In this document: positions 34,801-42,499 of the stretch, piece by piece | Numbering within the stretch: position 1 is the first letter of the stretch | Layout: every line of letters begins with the position of its first letter | Source: Paenibacillus xylanilyticus | GTDB lineage: Bacteria; Bacillota; Bacilli; Paenibacillales; Paenibacillaceae | NCBI RefSeq assembly: GCF_013359935.1 | Contig: NZ_JABMCB010000164.1 | Coordinates: forward strand, 1-44,115 | DNA length: 44,115 nt | Reading direction: 5' to 3' | Translations under genes and position numbers: made by a program | Notes under the pieces: generated by a model | Seen by the model: the letters and a program-made list of their open reading frames with translations, nothing else | Told to the model about the DNA's origin: nothing | The model's database searches: none

Positions 34801-35089
34801 AATGGAGCAGCAGTTTAAATGTATCTTTGGGTGAGATCGCCAATCCTTCCAGCGTCCGTCCAAGCAATTGGCGCCGCTTCGTACCCTTGGCTTCCGCAGC
34901 ATTACGCATCGGATTGGGCCAGCGCAGCTCCGCAAGACGCAGAGCGGCAGGCTGAAACAGACGACCCCCGTCGCCAAAATTCAGCCTCCTTACCACGTGG
35001 GTCCAAGCATCTACACGTGGTTCCGATGTTTCACCGGAAAAACAAAAAAATACGTCACCAAGCCATACTCCATACAGCGATTGCATCAT
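31889..35089 (-). CDS. SNF2-family DNA-dependent ATPase/helicase, YwqA-like
   Basis: A 1066-aa Swi2/Snf2 protein. The N-terminal half (about 1-540) is the bacterial SNF2-helicase-associated region. The ATPase core has motif I DDMGLGKTIQVI (about 586-597), Ia LIVCPTSLLGNW, II VLDEAQYIKN (about 713), III MTGTPVENRLSELW, IV ALIFTQYVAM, V RAGGVGLNLTRASHVIHYDR and VI QATDRVFRIGQNRNVQVHKL (about 1000). It is expected to translocate on DNA and remodel protein-DNA complexes, possibly in repair. The start is ATG at 35087-35089 after GGGAGA. The SWIM protein gene follows in the same operon. Confidence 0.95.
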   Translation of the reverse strand: MMQSLYGVWLGDVFFCFSGETSEPRVDAWTHVVRRLNFGDGGRLFQPAALRLAELRWPNPMRNAAEAKGTKRRQLLGRTLEGLAISPKDTFKLLLHWDDSILKAAGIQAGEEIRYWIKAAQFTQELLLRGEIAPSAEFAAKTGARRRTGQETLTGTWRPRLSQEADVERFRELAEAMPPIGLSAPGAYASSEPESREEAGAAVLFSFMSGMIHAVVTGELESMDSDLSRYRTQFRRGSSPVAELWWNSLISMFRPVTVQGPTEEMAELIETLQEAGGTKMPVVGSEETAPTEGELKLVLRLEPPLGEHESLWGITFWADSAQESGLRLPARTIWAHPERDLDRGKVRYVSAAEQLLMALGQASELAPELEIALLQPRPEGMKLEQQPFFEFLTHAVPRLQKAGITVLMPSRWSRAGKRRAGLRLQMLNRGTERAPGAPNALGMEQLVAFKAEPMLDGKPVTAEELAALAEATVPYVMFRGEWIEVDTKEIRQVLRYMKKEEEQYMPLSEWLHLAAEEGEDAAWKGLSVFGAESEGLLSFLLDGQVLRSIEPRQVPAELHGELRPYQERGYQWLSAMRELGFGVCLADDMGLGKTIQVITCLLDLKHEEQQAAAEEARENERYGADHPLEIGEDIPSQDVHLPALIVCPTSLLGNWQRELKRFAPNLSLYIHHGGQRLHGSAFQDEAQAHDIVLTTYHLAGRDGPDLASLHWSTVVLDEAQYIKNYRTKQAQSVMRLSAPHRIAMTGTPVENRLSELWSIFQFLNPGYLGTASSFRQRYTGMGTSEENSASLRELHRLVSPFMLRRLKSDPDIRKDLPEKLELKSYCSLTPEQTILYQRVVDDLMGGLDGRNGIARKGIVLSSLTKLKQICDHPVLADSSRKDHAKVEASGKMERLLELVDAIRDNGESALIFTQYVAMGELLVSRLKQRYEEEPYFLHGGVSKTQRDEMVETFQKGEGPSLFVLSLRAGGVGLNLTRASHVIHYDRWWNPAVENQATDRVFRIGQNRNVQVHKLICQGTLEERIDELIESKKALSEQVVGSGENWLTEMSDDELRGLISLQGETWL

Positions 35090-35218
35090 TACAGTCTCCC
35101 GTCATCCCTTCGCATTGTTACTCTCCATCATATACGAAAATGCCCGGATTTAAAAACCTTTACGCACAAAAATTGCTTTAACCTTCTCCTGATACTCTCC
35201 TTACAGGAGGAATCCGCA

Positions 35219-35261
35219 TAAAAAAAATGTCCCTTCTCCCCTATAAGGGATTAGGAACATT
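35219..35261 (-). terminator. Terminator of the CheW-like gene
   Basis: AATGTTCCTAATCCC pairs with GGGGAGAAGGGACATT on the minus strand (35226-35261), followed by eight T residues. Confidence 0.85.
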
Positions 35262-35319
35262 AAGATTTTAGGCAGGGTGTCCTCTGCCATTGCATTAAAA
35301 ATGAAATTGTTTATTCGCC

Positions 35320-35754
35320 TCAGCTCGTCAACATGCCCAACAGTACATCCAGATTCAAAATACCCGCAGTATGATCTTCGGCATGTCCAATCTCCCTAAA
35401 TACGCCTGTCATAAAACGTTTATGCTCTTCCGCAGGTTCTTCGAATCGGTCGTACGTCACCACAGAATCTACCGTATCCACAATCAGAGGCACAAAACCT
35501 CCTTTGTATGGTACGACAATGATACGCGTAGAAGCATCATCTTCCCGATCGGGCATTCCCAGCAAAACCCGCAGACTAACGACGGAAACCACCTTGCCGT
35601 ATAAAGATCCAAAACCTCTGATTTCCGGGCTGCCGAACGGGACGGTGGTTACGGGAATCATCCTGATAATTTCATGAACTTCCTCAATGCGAAGCGCGAA
35701 AAACTGATCTCCGACCGTAAAATTAATGTATTGAACTTGAGCTTCCTCATTCAT
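35320..35754 (-). CDS. CheW-like chemotaxis coupling protein
   Basis: A 144-aa protein that is a single CheW domain: VQYINFTVGDQFFALRIEEV (about 5-24), EIIRMIPVTTVPFGSPEIRG, VVSVVSLRVLLG (residue about 60) and FVPLIVDTVDSVVTYDRFEE. CheW proteins link receptors to CheA. The gene sits away from the main che cluster beside a chemoreceptor, with a sigma-D-like promoter, so it may serve that receptor (inference). The start at ATG 35752-35754 is preferred because GGAG lies 6 nt upstream; ATG at 35766 is too close to its own site. A terminator follows. Confidence 0.9.
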   Translation of the reverse strand: MNEEAQVQYINFTVGDQFFALRIEEVHEIIRMIPVTTVPFGSPEIRGFGSLYGKVVSVVSLRVLLGMPDREDDASTRIIVVPYKGGFVPLIVDTVDSVVTYDRFEEPAEEHKRFMTGVFREIGHAEDHTAGILNLDVLLGMLTS

Positions 35755-35795
35755 AGTTGTCTCCATACCCTCTCACTTTTAAAGTGTTACTTGGT

Positions 35796-35823
35796 GTATC
35801 GGCTATTTTCCATGAAATATTTA
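35796..35823 (-). promoter_or_regulatory. Sigma-D-like promoter of the CheW-like gene
   Basis: On the minus strand TAAA (35823-35820), 16-nt spacer and GCCGATAC (35803-35796), matching the B. subtilis sigma-D consensus (TAAA, GCCGATAT) except for the last base. A CACTTTTAAAGTG palindrome (35774-35786) lies just after the expected start. Confidence 0.75.
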
Positions 35824-35962
35824 GAGCTTCGTCCATTTTGGCAAGCTGCAGCAATGATTTCAGTACTCTAAAAAAACTTGATAGAAAATTCATATCGAGG
35901 TCGATTCGATTAGAAAGGACAGTCTTTCTTTTTTATAGTTCAATTTTCCTATAATCACTCTA

Positions 35963-35987
35963 TAAAAAACGCGAAAAATGTCGATAT
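35963..35987 (+). promoter_or_regulatory. Sigma-D-like promoter of the chemoreceptor gene
   Basis: TAAA (35963-35966) and GTCGATAT (35980-35987), one mismatch to the sigma-D -10 consensus. The spacer is 13 nt, slightly short; TATA at 35961-35964 gives 15. The transcript would start about 55 nt before the coding region. Confidence 0.6.
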
Positions 35988-36051
35988 ACACTATACATTC
36001 TTTTCGAATCAACACCTTCTGTAACGAACCTATTAAGAAATGAGGAAAAAC

Positions 36052-38031
36052 ATGACACTTAAAACCAAAGTCATCGTCATCGTCACCACCATTTGTATTT
36101 TGCTCGCAGCTCCATTAAGTTATATCGCTCTCCTCGTGATTGAGAAGCAAGCTACGGAGTCCGTGGACAACGAGCTGCAGAGCACAGTTCAGCTCGCAGT
36201 TTCTGAAGTAAACGGGTGGGCCACTGCCCAAGCCAAAGTTATTGAAACTCTCGGGAAGATCATTGAAGACACGGTACCTCTGAATGAGATCGGGATGGAC
36301 CATCTGCAGGCATTTCAAATGCCGTCCAACAAAGAAGATATCGCCACCATATATTTCGGCCTTGAAGACGGAACCTATATGGATGGAGCAGGCTTTATGC
36401 CCGATGCGACCTTCGATGCTCGCGAACGGCCCTGGTACGTGGAGACCAAAGCCTCCAATCAGCTTACATTTAGTGATGCTTACGTAACGAAGGCAGGTAT
36501 CCAGTCCATTTTTATTGGCGTGCCTCTGCATGACACAGACGGAAACTTCCAAGGAGTCATCGCCGAAAATATCTCGCTGGATTCCATCAAGGATGAAATT
36601 AACTCCATCCAAACCGACAACGGTTTTACCTTTTTGCTGGATCAGACCGGGGTCGTGCTATCCCACCCCAATCAGGAGTTGCTGAATACCCCGCTTGCCG
36701 ATCAGAGTGACTACACTGATATCGTGGGCACGATGCTTACGGAACCAAGTGGATTATCCGAATATACGTACAATAACGATCGTCAGTTAATCTATTATGA
36801 GAAAATTCCAAACACGAACTGGATTGTTGCTACATCTATCTCCAAGGCAGCAGCCCTGGCTGAATTTACGAAGACAAGACAGTTGTATCTTGCATTTATC
36901 GTGGTGTTCACAGTGATCCTGGCGGCTCTTGCTTATTTCTTTGCCATAAGAACAATCAAGCCTTTGCTTGACATGAAAAATAGTGCCAAGCAGCTGGCGG
37001 CCGGGGATCTTACCGTGCATGTGGCTGTAAAGGGCAAAGACGAAATTGCACAGCTGGGCTCATCATTTAATGAAATGTCTTCCTCACTACGCAGTTTGAT
37101 TCGACAAGTCGACCAATCGGCACAGCAGGTCCAATCTTCGTCCCAGACCATGTTCAAAGATGCCTCCAGCAGTAACGAAATTGCTGGGCAGATCTCGACG
37201 GTAATTGAGGAAATTGCTAAAGGTGCGGGAGAACAAGCCGAATCGATTCAAGCCGGAGCTGAATTGGTGTCCGGAATTAACGGAATCATTGATCAGATTA
37301 CAGACGAAGCCCGGCAGGCTTCCGAAACGATATTGGACGTTAATCACGCGATGGAGAGCGGCAAAGACGCCATTGCCCGTCAGACAGATCTTTCCCAGGC
37401 AGGACAGGAATCCACCAGTCGGGTTGAAACATCCAATGAGCTGCTGCTCAGCAAAATTGGCGAAATATCCGCCATTACAGGCAGTATTCAGAACATTGCA
37501 GCACAAACCAACCTGTTGGCCCTTAATGCATCAATCGAAGCTGCACGCGCCGGAGAGCATGGCAGAGGATTTGCCGTTGTGGCAGGAGAGGTGCGTAAGC
37601 TTGCAGAACAATCTTCGCATTCCGTGGCTGAAATCGATCAGTTGTTGAACGATTTGAATGCAGCAGGTCAACAAAGCGCAGCAGAACTGGAGCAATTCCG
37701 CCTGAATAGCTCAGCTCAGTCAGAGTCCATGGTCGAGACATCGGCATCCTTTGACCTGATCCGTCAGTCTGTAGATGAGATTATACACAAAATCAGCTCC
37801 ATTACTTCGGGCATGACGGAGATCAAAACAGGTGCAGCCCAAGTATCTGACGTGATCACAGGGCTCGCAGCTGTGGCAGAGGAGAGCGCTGCTTCAACCG
37901 AGGAAGCTGCATCTTCCACGATGGAACAATCCCTGTCCATTCGCAACATCTCGGAAGCAGCCAAAGCTTTATCCGATCATGCAGATCAGCTGCTGCGTGA
38001 AGTCAGCCGTTTTAATACGAAAAACAAATAA
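36052..38031 (+). CDS. Methyl-accepting chemotaxis protein with dCache sensor
   Basis: A 659-aa transmembrane chemoreceptor. TM1 is at about 5-27 and TM2 at about 282-304. Between them is an extracellular double-Cache domain ([52 protein letters not shown]), a sensor for small molecules such as amino acids. HAMP follows ([20 protein letters not shown]). The signalling domain has the highly conserved hairpin tip [43 protein letters not shown] (about 480-522). ATG at 36052 is preferred since TGAGGA lies 6 nt before it; an ATG at 36040 overlaps that site. It is divergent from the CheW-like gene. Confidence 0.93.
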   Translation: MTLKTKVIVIVTTICILLAAPLSYIALLVIEKQATESVDNELQSTVQLAVSEVNGWATAQAKVIETLGKIIEDTVPLNEIGMDHLQAFQMPSNKEDIATIYFGLEDGTYMDGAGFMPDATFDARERPWYVETKASNQLTFSDAYVTKAGIQSIFIGVPLHDTDGNFQGVIAENISLDSIKDEINSIQTDNGFTFLLDQTGVVLSHPNQELLNTPLADQSDYTDIVGTMLTEPSGLSEYTYNNDRQLIYYEKIPNTNWIVATSISKAAALAEFTKTRQLYLAFIVVFTVILAALAYFFAIRTIKPLLDMKNSAKQLAAGDLTVHVAVKGKDEIAQLGSSFNEMSSSLRSLIRQVDQSAQQVQSSSQTMFKDASSSNEIAGQISTVIEEIAKGAGEQAESIQAGAELVSGINGIIDQITDEARQASETILDVNHAMESGKDAIARQTDLSQAGQESTSRVETSNELLLSKIGEISAITGSIQNIAAQTNLLALNASIEAARAGEHGRGFAVVAGEVRKLAEQSSHSVAEIDQLLNDLNAAGQQSAAELEQFRLNSSAQSESMVETSASFDLIRQSVDEIIHKISSITSGMTEIKTGAAQVSDVITGLAAVAEESAASTEEAASSTMEQSLSIRNISEAAKALSDHADQLLREVSRFNTKNK

Positions 38032-38060
38032 ACTAAACTCATACACCCCATATGAAAAAA

Positions 38061-38100
38061 GACCAAAGGGTTGGCAGTATGCCAAATCTTTGGTCCTTTT
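38061..38100 (+). terminator. Chemoreceptor gene terminator
   Basis: GACCAAAG (38061-38068) with CTTTGGTC (38088-38095) and an inner TTGGC/GCCAA stem, followed by CTTTTT. Confidence 0.88.
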
Positions 38101-38113
38101 TCATCCTAATATC

Positions 38114-38349
38114 TGTGGATAACTTTTATATTTCAATAATTAGAGTGAATTTCCACAGTGAAAGTACAAGTTATACCCCTTTTGTGGATAAGTTGTGCAC
38201 ATATTGCACACAGTTTGTGGATAAATACGTATTTCTATGTGGATATACAATAATTTAATGTGGACATGTTGTGTATTTGTTTGCAAATCTCACGTAAAAT
38301 CTTAAATGCCCACTCCAATTATCCCTCACTGTGGACATACTGTGGATTG
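38114..38349 (-). other. Cluster of DnaA-box-like 9-mers, left cluster
   Basis: Three exact TGTGGATAA sequences (reverse complement of the DnaA box TTATCCACA) lie at 38114-38122, 38183-38191 and 38216-38224. Weaker versions follow: TGTGGATAT at 38238-38246 (one mismatch), TGTGGACAT at 38259-38267 and 38330-38338, and TGTGGATTG at 38341-38349. All point the same way. The region is AT-rich and non-coding and lies between the chemoreceptor terminator and the aminopeptidase stop codon. It is not near dnaA in this window. Confidence 0.7.
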
Positions 38350-38376
38350 CAGAATCCATCGTTTCCATCAGTCCCG

Positions 38377-39324
38377 TTATTCAACCAACTCGCCTCTGCG
38401 CATAATCAGCCTGTCATCGATATAAACATCCGGCTTTTGCACAACCGCATCAATATGTACCCCCGCCGCAATCGTTCCACCGAACGTGTTATTGCTGCCG
38501 AAGGCAACATGAATGGTTCCATACACCTTCTCATCTTCCAGAACAACTCCCGTAATTCGAGCCTTATTGTTGGTCCCAATGCCGAATTCACCGAGGTAAC
38601 GACCATCCTCTTCGCCCAGCATCGCCAGCAATTGCTGTCCGTTCGGGCCTTCTGCTGAAACCAGCCGTCCTTCTTGTACAGTTAGAGTCATCGGTTCCCG
38701 GAGTGCACCGATTCCGGCTACAGATCCATCTACAACAATGCTGCCTTCACCTTGGCCTTCAACCGGAGCAATGTACGCTTCACCCGAAGGCAAATTTCCC
38801 GATTCGCCAGGATTCAAATACATTCCCGTACTGGGCACTCCACTTCGATCCTTGATGGAGAACGCCAGGCTGTGTCCGTCCTTTTCGATCCGAACCTGGC
38901 TGCCGGCAGTTAGTAAAGCTGTCACCTTCTCGGTCAACGCCTTCACCTGTGGGTATTCGGCTGTGATGGCACCATTCATGAACATATCTTCCGTCATGCC
39001 GGGCATGGTGGCCACTCGTGTTCCTGATCCAGCCGCTTGTTTCCGGGCCTGTGTATGGGTTAATGAATATCTCGTCACACATACGGCAACATCGGCTTGC
39101 ATCATGGCTTGTGCAACCGCTGCTGGCGGTTCTTCTCCGGATCTGCTCCGTTCCTCCATGATCATCAGTACAGATTCTGCACCAAGTGCTTTACCCGCCT
39201 CATAAATGGATTCAGCCAATTCCCGTTTGGCATCATCCGCCACGACGACGAGATTCTCTCCCTCACGCAGCCCCAGACATTCAGTTAGTACATTTTTACT
39301 GATTTCCACACGTTGCTGATTCAT
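38377..39324 (-). CDS. Aminopeptidase, M29-like (aminopeptidase T family)
   Basis: A 315-aa cytoplasmic metallopeptidase-like protein. Family features in order: NVLTECLGLREGENLVVV, the metal-site region NLPSGEAYIAPVEGQGEGSI, YLGEFGIGTN, GTIHVAFGSNNTFGG and VHIDAVVQKPDVYID with its His-x-Asp. These correspond to the Glu, Glu, His and His-x-Asp ligands of M29 peptidases. It is shorter than the dimeric AmpS/PepS (about 410 aa), matching the short 'leucyl aminopeptidase' form. GGAGAG precedes the ATG. It lies downstream of the SDR-hydrolase gene with a 116-nt gap. Confidence 0.8.
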   Translation of the reverse strand: MNQQRVEISKNVLTECLGLREGENLVVVADDAKRELAESIYEAGKALGAESVLMIMEERSRSGEEPPAAVAQAMMQADVAVCVTRYSLTHTQARKQAAGSGTRVATMPGMTEDMFMNGAITAEYPQVKALTEKVTALLTAGSQVRIEKDGHSLAFSIKDRSGVPSTGMYLNPGESGNLPSGEAYIAPVEGQGEGSIVVDGSVAGIGALREPMTLTVQEGRLVSAEGPNGQQLLAMLGEEDGRYLGEFGIGTNNKARITGVVLEDEKVYGTIHVAFGSNNTFGGTIAAGVHIDAVVQKPDVYIDDRLIMRRGELVE

Positions 39325-39440
39325 TTCACTATCTCTCCTGTCTTTGGTTGAACTCAGTTGGACTCCTTAACCCTCGACTTGACCCTTTCGACAATCCGGA
39401 TGGAATTCCTGCACGCCCCAACTTGGACAGGAATTTGAAC

Positions 39441-41405
39441 TCATCTCATCGTAGCGGACCATTCTGCGAGAATTGCAGCCGCTTTCCGGTATTGAAAGAC
39501 TGGAAAGTAATGACCATAAGGCACATCTATCCGGTTAAACTGTGGATTCAAATCCTCTGGGTAGTGATATTCCAGGTCTTCCTTGGCCCATACTACTAAT
39601 GTATTGTTAGCTTGATCGACTCGGTTCCACATTCTCCCCCATGATGATGTAGTACCCTTTATTTTGCCGGAGTGAATCCACCGCAACAAGTCGGTATGCG
39701 CTCCCGCTATCCGCGGGGATTGCAGACTGGACTGGATTCTCTTAGCCAGTACAGCCTCCGTAAGACTGCCTTCTTCTCGGACGCTGGATGTACTTAACAT
39801 ATGCCGCCAACTCTTCTCCGACCTTCGACTAAGAAGTTTGCGCATAATGCCTCTTGGCAAACGGGAAACCCACAGAAGCATATTGGGATCTGTATTGTCA
39901 GCGACCGGCTGAAGCAAACCAAGCCGGATATCCTTCCTCCCACTGCGCAGCATCGCCGCAGATGCAATCGCAGCACCTATGGAGTGACCTACCAGCTTCA
40001 TCGGACCTTCAAACTCTGCTATGGCCGTAAGCAACGTATCAACCTGACCTTCAAAAGTTTCATCCCCCTGATGTACAGGGGAACGTCCGAACCCTGCCAG
40101 ATCCACAAGCCAAACCGGGTTACCTGTCAGCACATGCAGCTGCTCTCCCAGAGGTAACATTTCATCAGCACAATTCAGCAGACCATGCACGATCAGCCAT
40201 GGTTCTCCTTTCCCTTCCCAGCCAAGCGCCGCCAAGTTCCCAATGCGGGTTCTGGTCCAACCGGAAGGCCTTTTTTCATAAGGTTTATGGATTAGGCGAT
40301 AATCCAGATCGGCTGTCACAAACGGAAGCTGCTCCCGGATATCCGGCCATGATTGTCCCATGCGTTTAAATAAATCTTCCGTCTCATCCACATGAAATAT
40401 TCTGTCTGTAATAAAAGAAACGGATTCGGCCGGCACACCGCTGACCCGTGCCCCGCCTGATCTCATTGCAAACTGCATCCATGATAACGGAACAGCCCCG
40501 TTGGGCTTCGGCACATCCAGCTGTTGCGCAAGAAGTTGGAGCAACTCCTTCATGTTGGGACTGTTTTCTTTGCGTGCCAGGAGCGGATAGGTTCCGCCTG
40601 ACGGAGTTGATTCTTTGGTCAGGAAAACCAGCGTCCGCGCAACCACATCATTCTCAACTAACGGCAACCAATAAGATGATCCTCCGGGCACAACCGGCAT
40701 GAGCCGTTTTTGCATCGCCTGAATGAGCAGGCCGATACCACCTGTTTGCTCGGTCTCACCCGTTGGACGCGGTCCAACCACTGTGCTCGGGTTCACAACA
40801 GACAATGGATATTGATGCTTTTCTGCATGCTCACGGAGGTATAAATCGGCATGAAACTTCATTTCTTCATATGCGCTTTCATTCGAAGCCATTTTGTCGA
40901 TTGGTATGACCTCACCCTTTTCGTTACGCAGCCAATAAGGACTCATGAATCCAACCACATGGATAACATGTCTCAGACCATGTACATGCTGAATCTCCTC
41001 AGCCAACACGGCTACTTCCTTTGCCCCATTCATAAATATCTGCTCCGCAACTTTGCGCTCCAGAGTTACGTCCATTGTCCCGCCCGCATGAATGATGACA
41101 TCCGCTCCCAGAGCACGTTCCCGATCCGCTGTCGTGAGTCCAAGTCCCTTCACCGACAAGTCTCCTTGTATAAATGTGATTTTGCTAAAATCTGTTATGC
41201 CATAAGAATCCAAGGCACTCCTGGCTTTGGATTCAGAACGGACAAGCAGTACTAATCGTACGTTTTCTTCCACCAATTGCTTTACGGCCTCCTTTCCGAT
41301 AAATCCAGTACTGCCTGTCATAAAGACCACGGCTGATGCCTCTGAGTCCACCTTGTTTGTATTTTTCGAGTCGTTTGCTGCTATGTATGTAGAATTTACG
41401 TTCAT
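39441..41405 (-). CDS. SDR oxidoreductase / alpha-beta hydrolase fusion protein
   Basis: A 654-aa two-domain protein. Residues about 25-375 form an extended SDR / thioester-reductase-like (NAD_binding_4) domain: nucleotide motif MTGSTGFIGKEAVKQL, VIIHAGGTMD, catalytic YEEMK (Tyr-x-x-x-Lys) and VVNPSTVVGPRP. Residues about 390-654 form an alpha/beta hydrolase: oxyanion-hole GEPWLIVHGLL, nucleophile elbow VGHSIGAAIA, acidic residue in VVWAKEDLEYH and the C-terminal His in PYGHYFPVFQY. No signal peptide. The two activities suggest action on fatty acyl or other thioester/ester substrates (inference). GGGGAG precedes the ATG. It is encoded behind the TetR gene and carries a similar operator. Confidence 0.85.
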   Translation of the reverse strand: MNVNSTYIAANDSKNTNKVDSEASAVVFMTGSTGFIGKEAVKQLVEENVRLVLLVRSESKARSALDSYGITDFSKITFIQGDLSVKGLGLTTADRERALGADVIIHAGGTMDVTLERKVAEQIFMNGAKEVAVLAEEIQHVHGLRHVIHVVGFMSPYWLRNEKGEVIPIDKMASNESAYEEMKFHADLYLREHAEKHQYPLSVVNPSTVVGPRPTGETEQTGGIGLLIQAMQKRLMPVVPGGSSYWLPLVENDVVARTLVFLTKESTPSGGTYPLLARKENSPNMKELLQLLAQQLDVPKPNGAVPLSWMQFAMRSGGARVSGVPAESVSFITDRIFHVDETEDLFKRMGQSWPDIREQLPFVTADLDYRLIHKPYEKRPSGWTRTRIGNLAALGWEGKGEPWLIVHGLLNCADEMLPLGEQLHVLTGNPVWLVDLAGFGRSPVHQGDETFEGQVDTLLTAIAEFEGPMKLVGHSIGAAIASAAMLRSGRKDIRLGLLQPVADNTDPNMLLWVSRLPRGIMRKLLSRRSEKSWRHMLSTSSVREEGSLTEAVLAKRIQSSLQSPRIAGAHTDLLRWIHSGKIKGTTSSWGRMWNRVDQANNTLVVWAKEDLEYHYPEDLNPQFNRIDVPYGHYFPVFQYRKAAAILAEWSATMR

Positions 41406-41421
41406 GACTCCACTCCCCTAA

Positions 41422-41442
41422 TTAGTACCATTTAGTACTAAA
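41422..41442 (-). promoter_or_regulatory. Operator-like palindrome before the SDR-hydrolase gene
   Basis: TTTAGTACTAAA (41431-41442) is a perfect 12-bp palindrome, with a further TTAGTAC copy at 41422-41428, ten bases away. The same TTTAGTACT sequence stands in the tetR promoter at 42102-42110. This suggests one repressor, most likely the TetR encoded upstream, controls both. Confidence 0.65.
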
Positions 41443-41451
41443 CATATTTAA

Positions 41452-41476
41452 AAAAAGAGCTTCGCTTTAACGAAGC
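41452..41476 (-). terminator. Terminator overlapping the tetR stop codon
   Basis: Minus-strand GCTTCG-TTAAAG-CGAAGC (41476-41459) followed by TCTTTTTTT. The hairpin loop contains the tetR stop codon (TAA, 41469-41467). Confidence 0.75.
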
Positions 41477-42087
41477 ATCTGGCAAAACGTACGTGCGGAC
41501 TGTTCGATAATCCTGGTATCCTTAGCGGTCTCCGCCAAAACCAATGAACCTTCCAGTGCGGCTACAAAGAGCGAAGCAGCAGCTCCTGGATCAATAGTTT
41601 GACGGAATTCGGCACGATCCAGTCCCTGCTGAAACAACTTCTCGATCATTGGCTGCAGCTCACGGAAAAATCGGGATATGCTGGCCTTCACCTCGGGCGC
41701 ACTGGCGGGTGTCTGCATATAAAGAGTTATAAAAGGACAGCTTCCTTCATAATTACGATCCTCAATTCCAGCAGACAACGACGATATAAACGTGTTAATG
41801 CGTTCTTCAACACTTCTTTCTCGCTGACTGAGCAACAGGTATACCTGTGACTCATACTGGGCGATCCAGTATTGCACAACCGCTTGAAGCAGTTCCTCCT
41901 TATTTTTGAAATGATAATAAATATTGGACTTGGACACCCCGCTCGCCCGCACGACTTCATCCATGCTGACATAGCTGTATCCCTGACGCAAAAATAACTG
42001 TGCAGCTACTTCGACTGCCTTGGTCCGGTTAACAGGATTGGAACTTCTGGATTTAGCTGAATTAGAGCTTGATGTTGGTTTTGTCAT
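41467..42087 (-). CDS. TetR-family transcriptional regulator
   Basis: A 206-aa regulator. The DNA-binding domain is at about 22-68 (AVEVAAQLFLRQGYSYVSMD, EVVRASGVSKSNIYYHFKNK, EELLQAVV), followed by an all-helical ligand domain with a TetR_C-type pattern. The N-terminal 20 residues are Ser/Asn-rich and probably flexible. It presumably represses the SDR-hydrolase gene downstream and its own gene. No Shine-Dalgarno sequence lies before the ATG (42085-42087), which falls about 8 nt from the -10 box, so the message may be leaderless. No alternative start codon is in reach before the helix-turn-helix. Confidence 0.92.
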   Translation of the reverse strand: MTKPTSSSNSAKSRSSNPVNRTKAVEVAAQLFLRQGYSYVSMDEVVRASGVSKSNIYYHFKNKEELLQAVVQYWIAQYESQVYLLLSQRERSVEERINTFISSLSAGIEDRNYEGSCPFITLYMQTPASAPEVKASISRFFRELQPMIEKLFQQGLDRAEFRQTIDPGAAASLFVAALEGSLVLAETAKDTRIIEQSARTFCQMLR

Positions 42088-42094
42088 AAATAGA

Positions 42095-42123
42095 ACTATA
42101 CAGTACTAAATATACATATACAA
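42095..42123 (-). promoter_or_regulatory. tetR promoter with operator in the spacer
   Basis: On the minus strand TTGTAT (42123-42118), 17-nt spacer and TATAGT (42100-42095). The operator-like TTTAGTACTG (42110-42101) fills the 3' part of the spacer. The expected start point, about 42088, is at or one base before the ATG. Confidence 0.65.
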
Positions 42124-42170
42124 GTTTTTCGGTTAACAAAGAAGATAATTTCCACATGAAATCCTCGCAC

Positions 42171-42440
42171 TTGTCCACATTTAGAACCGTATACACACAG
42201 GATATCCACATATAGTGTTAGCCTGGTGTTAAACATGTCAATGAGCCATCTAATACTCCCGGGTTATCCACATTTCAGGAGCGGCTTTTCGTTTTATTGG
42301 CTTCAAAGTGCAATAATTGAGTCAACACACAAAAATAGGCCAACCAGAACGCAATTCTGGCTGACCTATTTGAGCTGACAATAGATTTAAACTTTTCCGA
42401 AGGGCTGCAGTTCCTGTGGATACCCCTTTTATGTGGATAA
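42171..42440 (+). other. Cluster of DnaA-box-like 9-mers, right cluster
   Basis: Exact boxes are TTATCCACA at 42264-42272 and TGTGGATAA at 42432-42440. One-mismatch forms are TTGTCCACA (42171-42179), ATATCCACA (42202-42210) and TGTGGATAC (42415-42423). The first three point opposite to the left cluster at 38.1-38.35 kb. The region is non-coding and contains the terminator of the solute-binding protein gene (42333-42371). Confidence 0.65.
42333..42371 (-). terminator. Terminator of the solute-binding protein gene
   Basis: AAATAGG (42333-42339) with CCTATTT (42365-42371) and an inner CCAGAA/TTCTGG stem, followed on the minus strand by TTTTTG. It lies about 130 nt downstream of the stop codon at 42500. 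Confidence 0.75.
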
Positions 42441-42499
42441 CCTCTCAAGGGTGAGAAAGAATGTTCCTATTTTACGAATGTGGTGAATTGTTGATGGGT

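Noticed and set aside
36000..38031. A complete chemotaxis gene cluster
   Set aside because: Only one CheW-like gene and one receptor are present; no cheA, cheY, cheB or cheR.
38114..38349. Chromosomal replication origin
   Set aside because: DnaA boxes are present, but no dnaA, dnaN or rpmH genes and no clear unwinding element are nearby; a secondary cluster is more likely.
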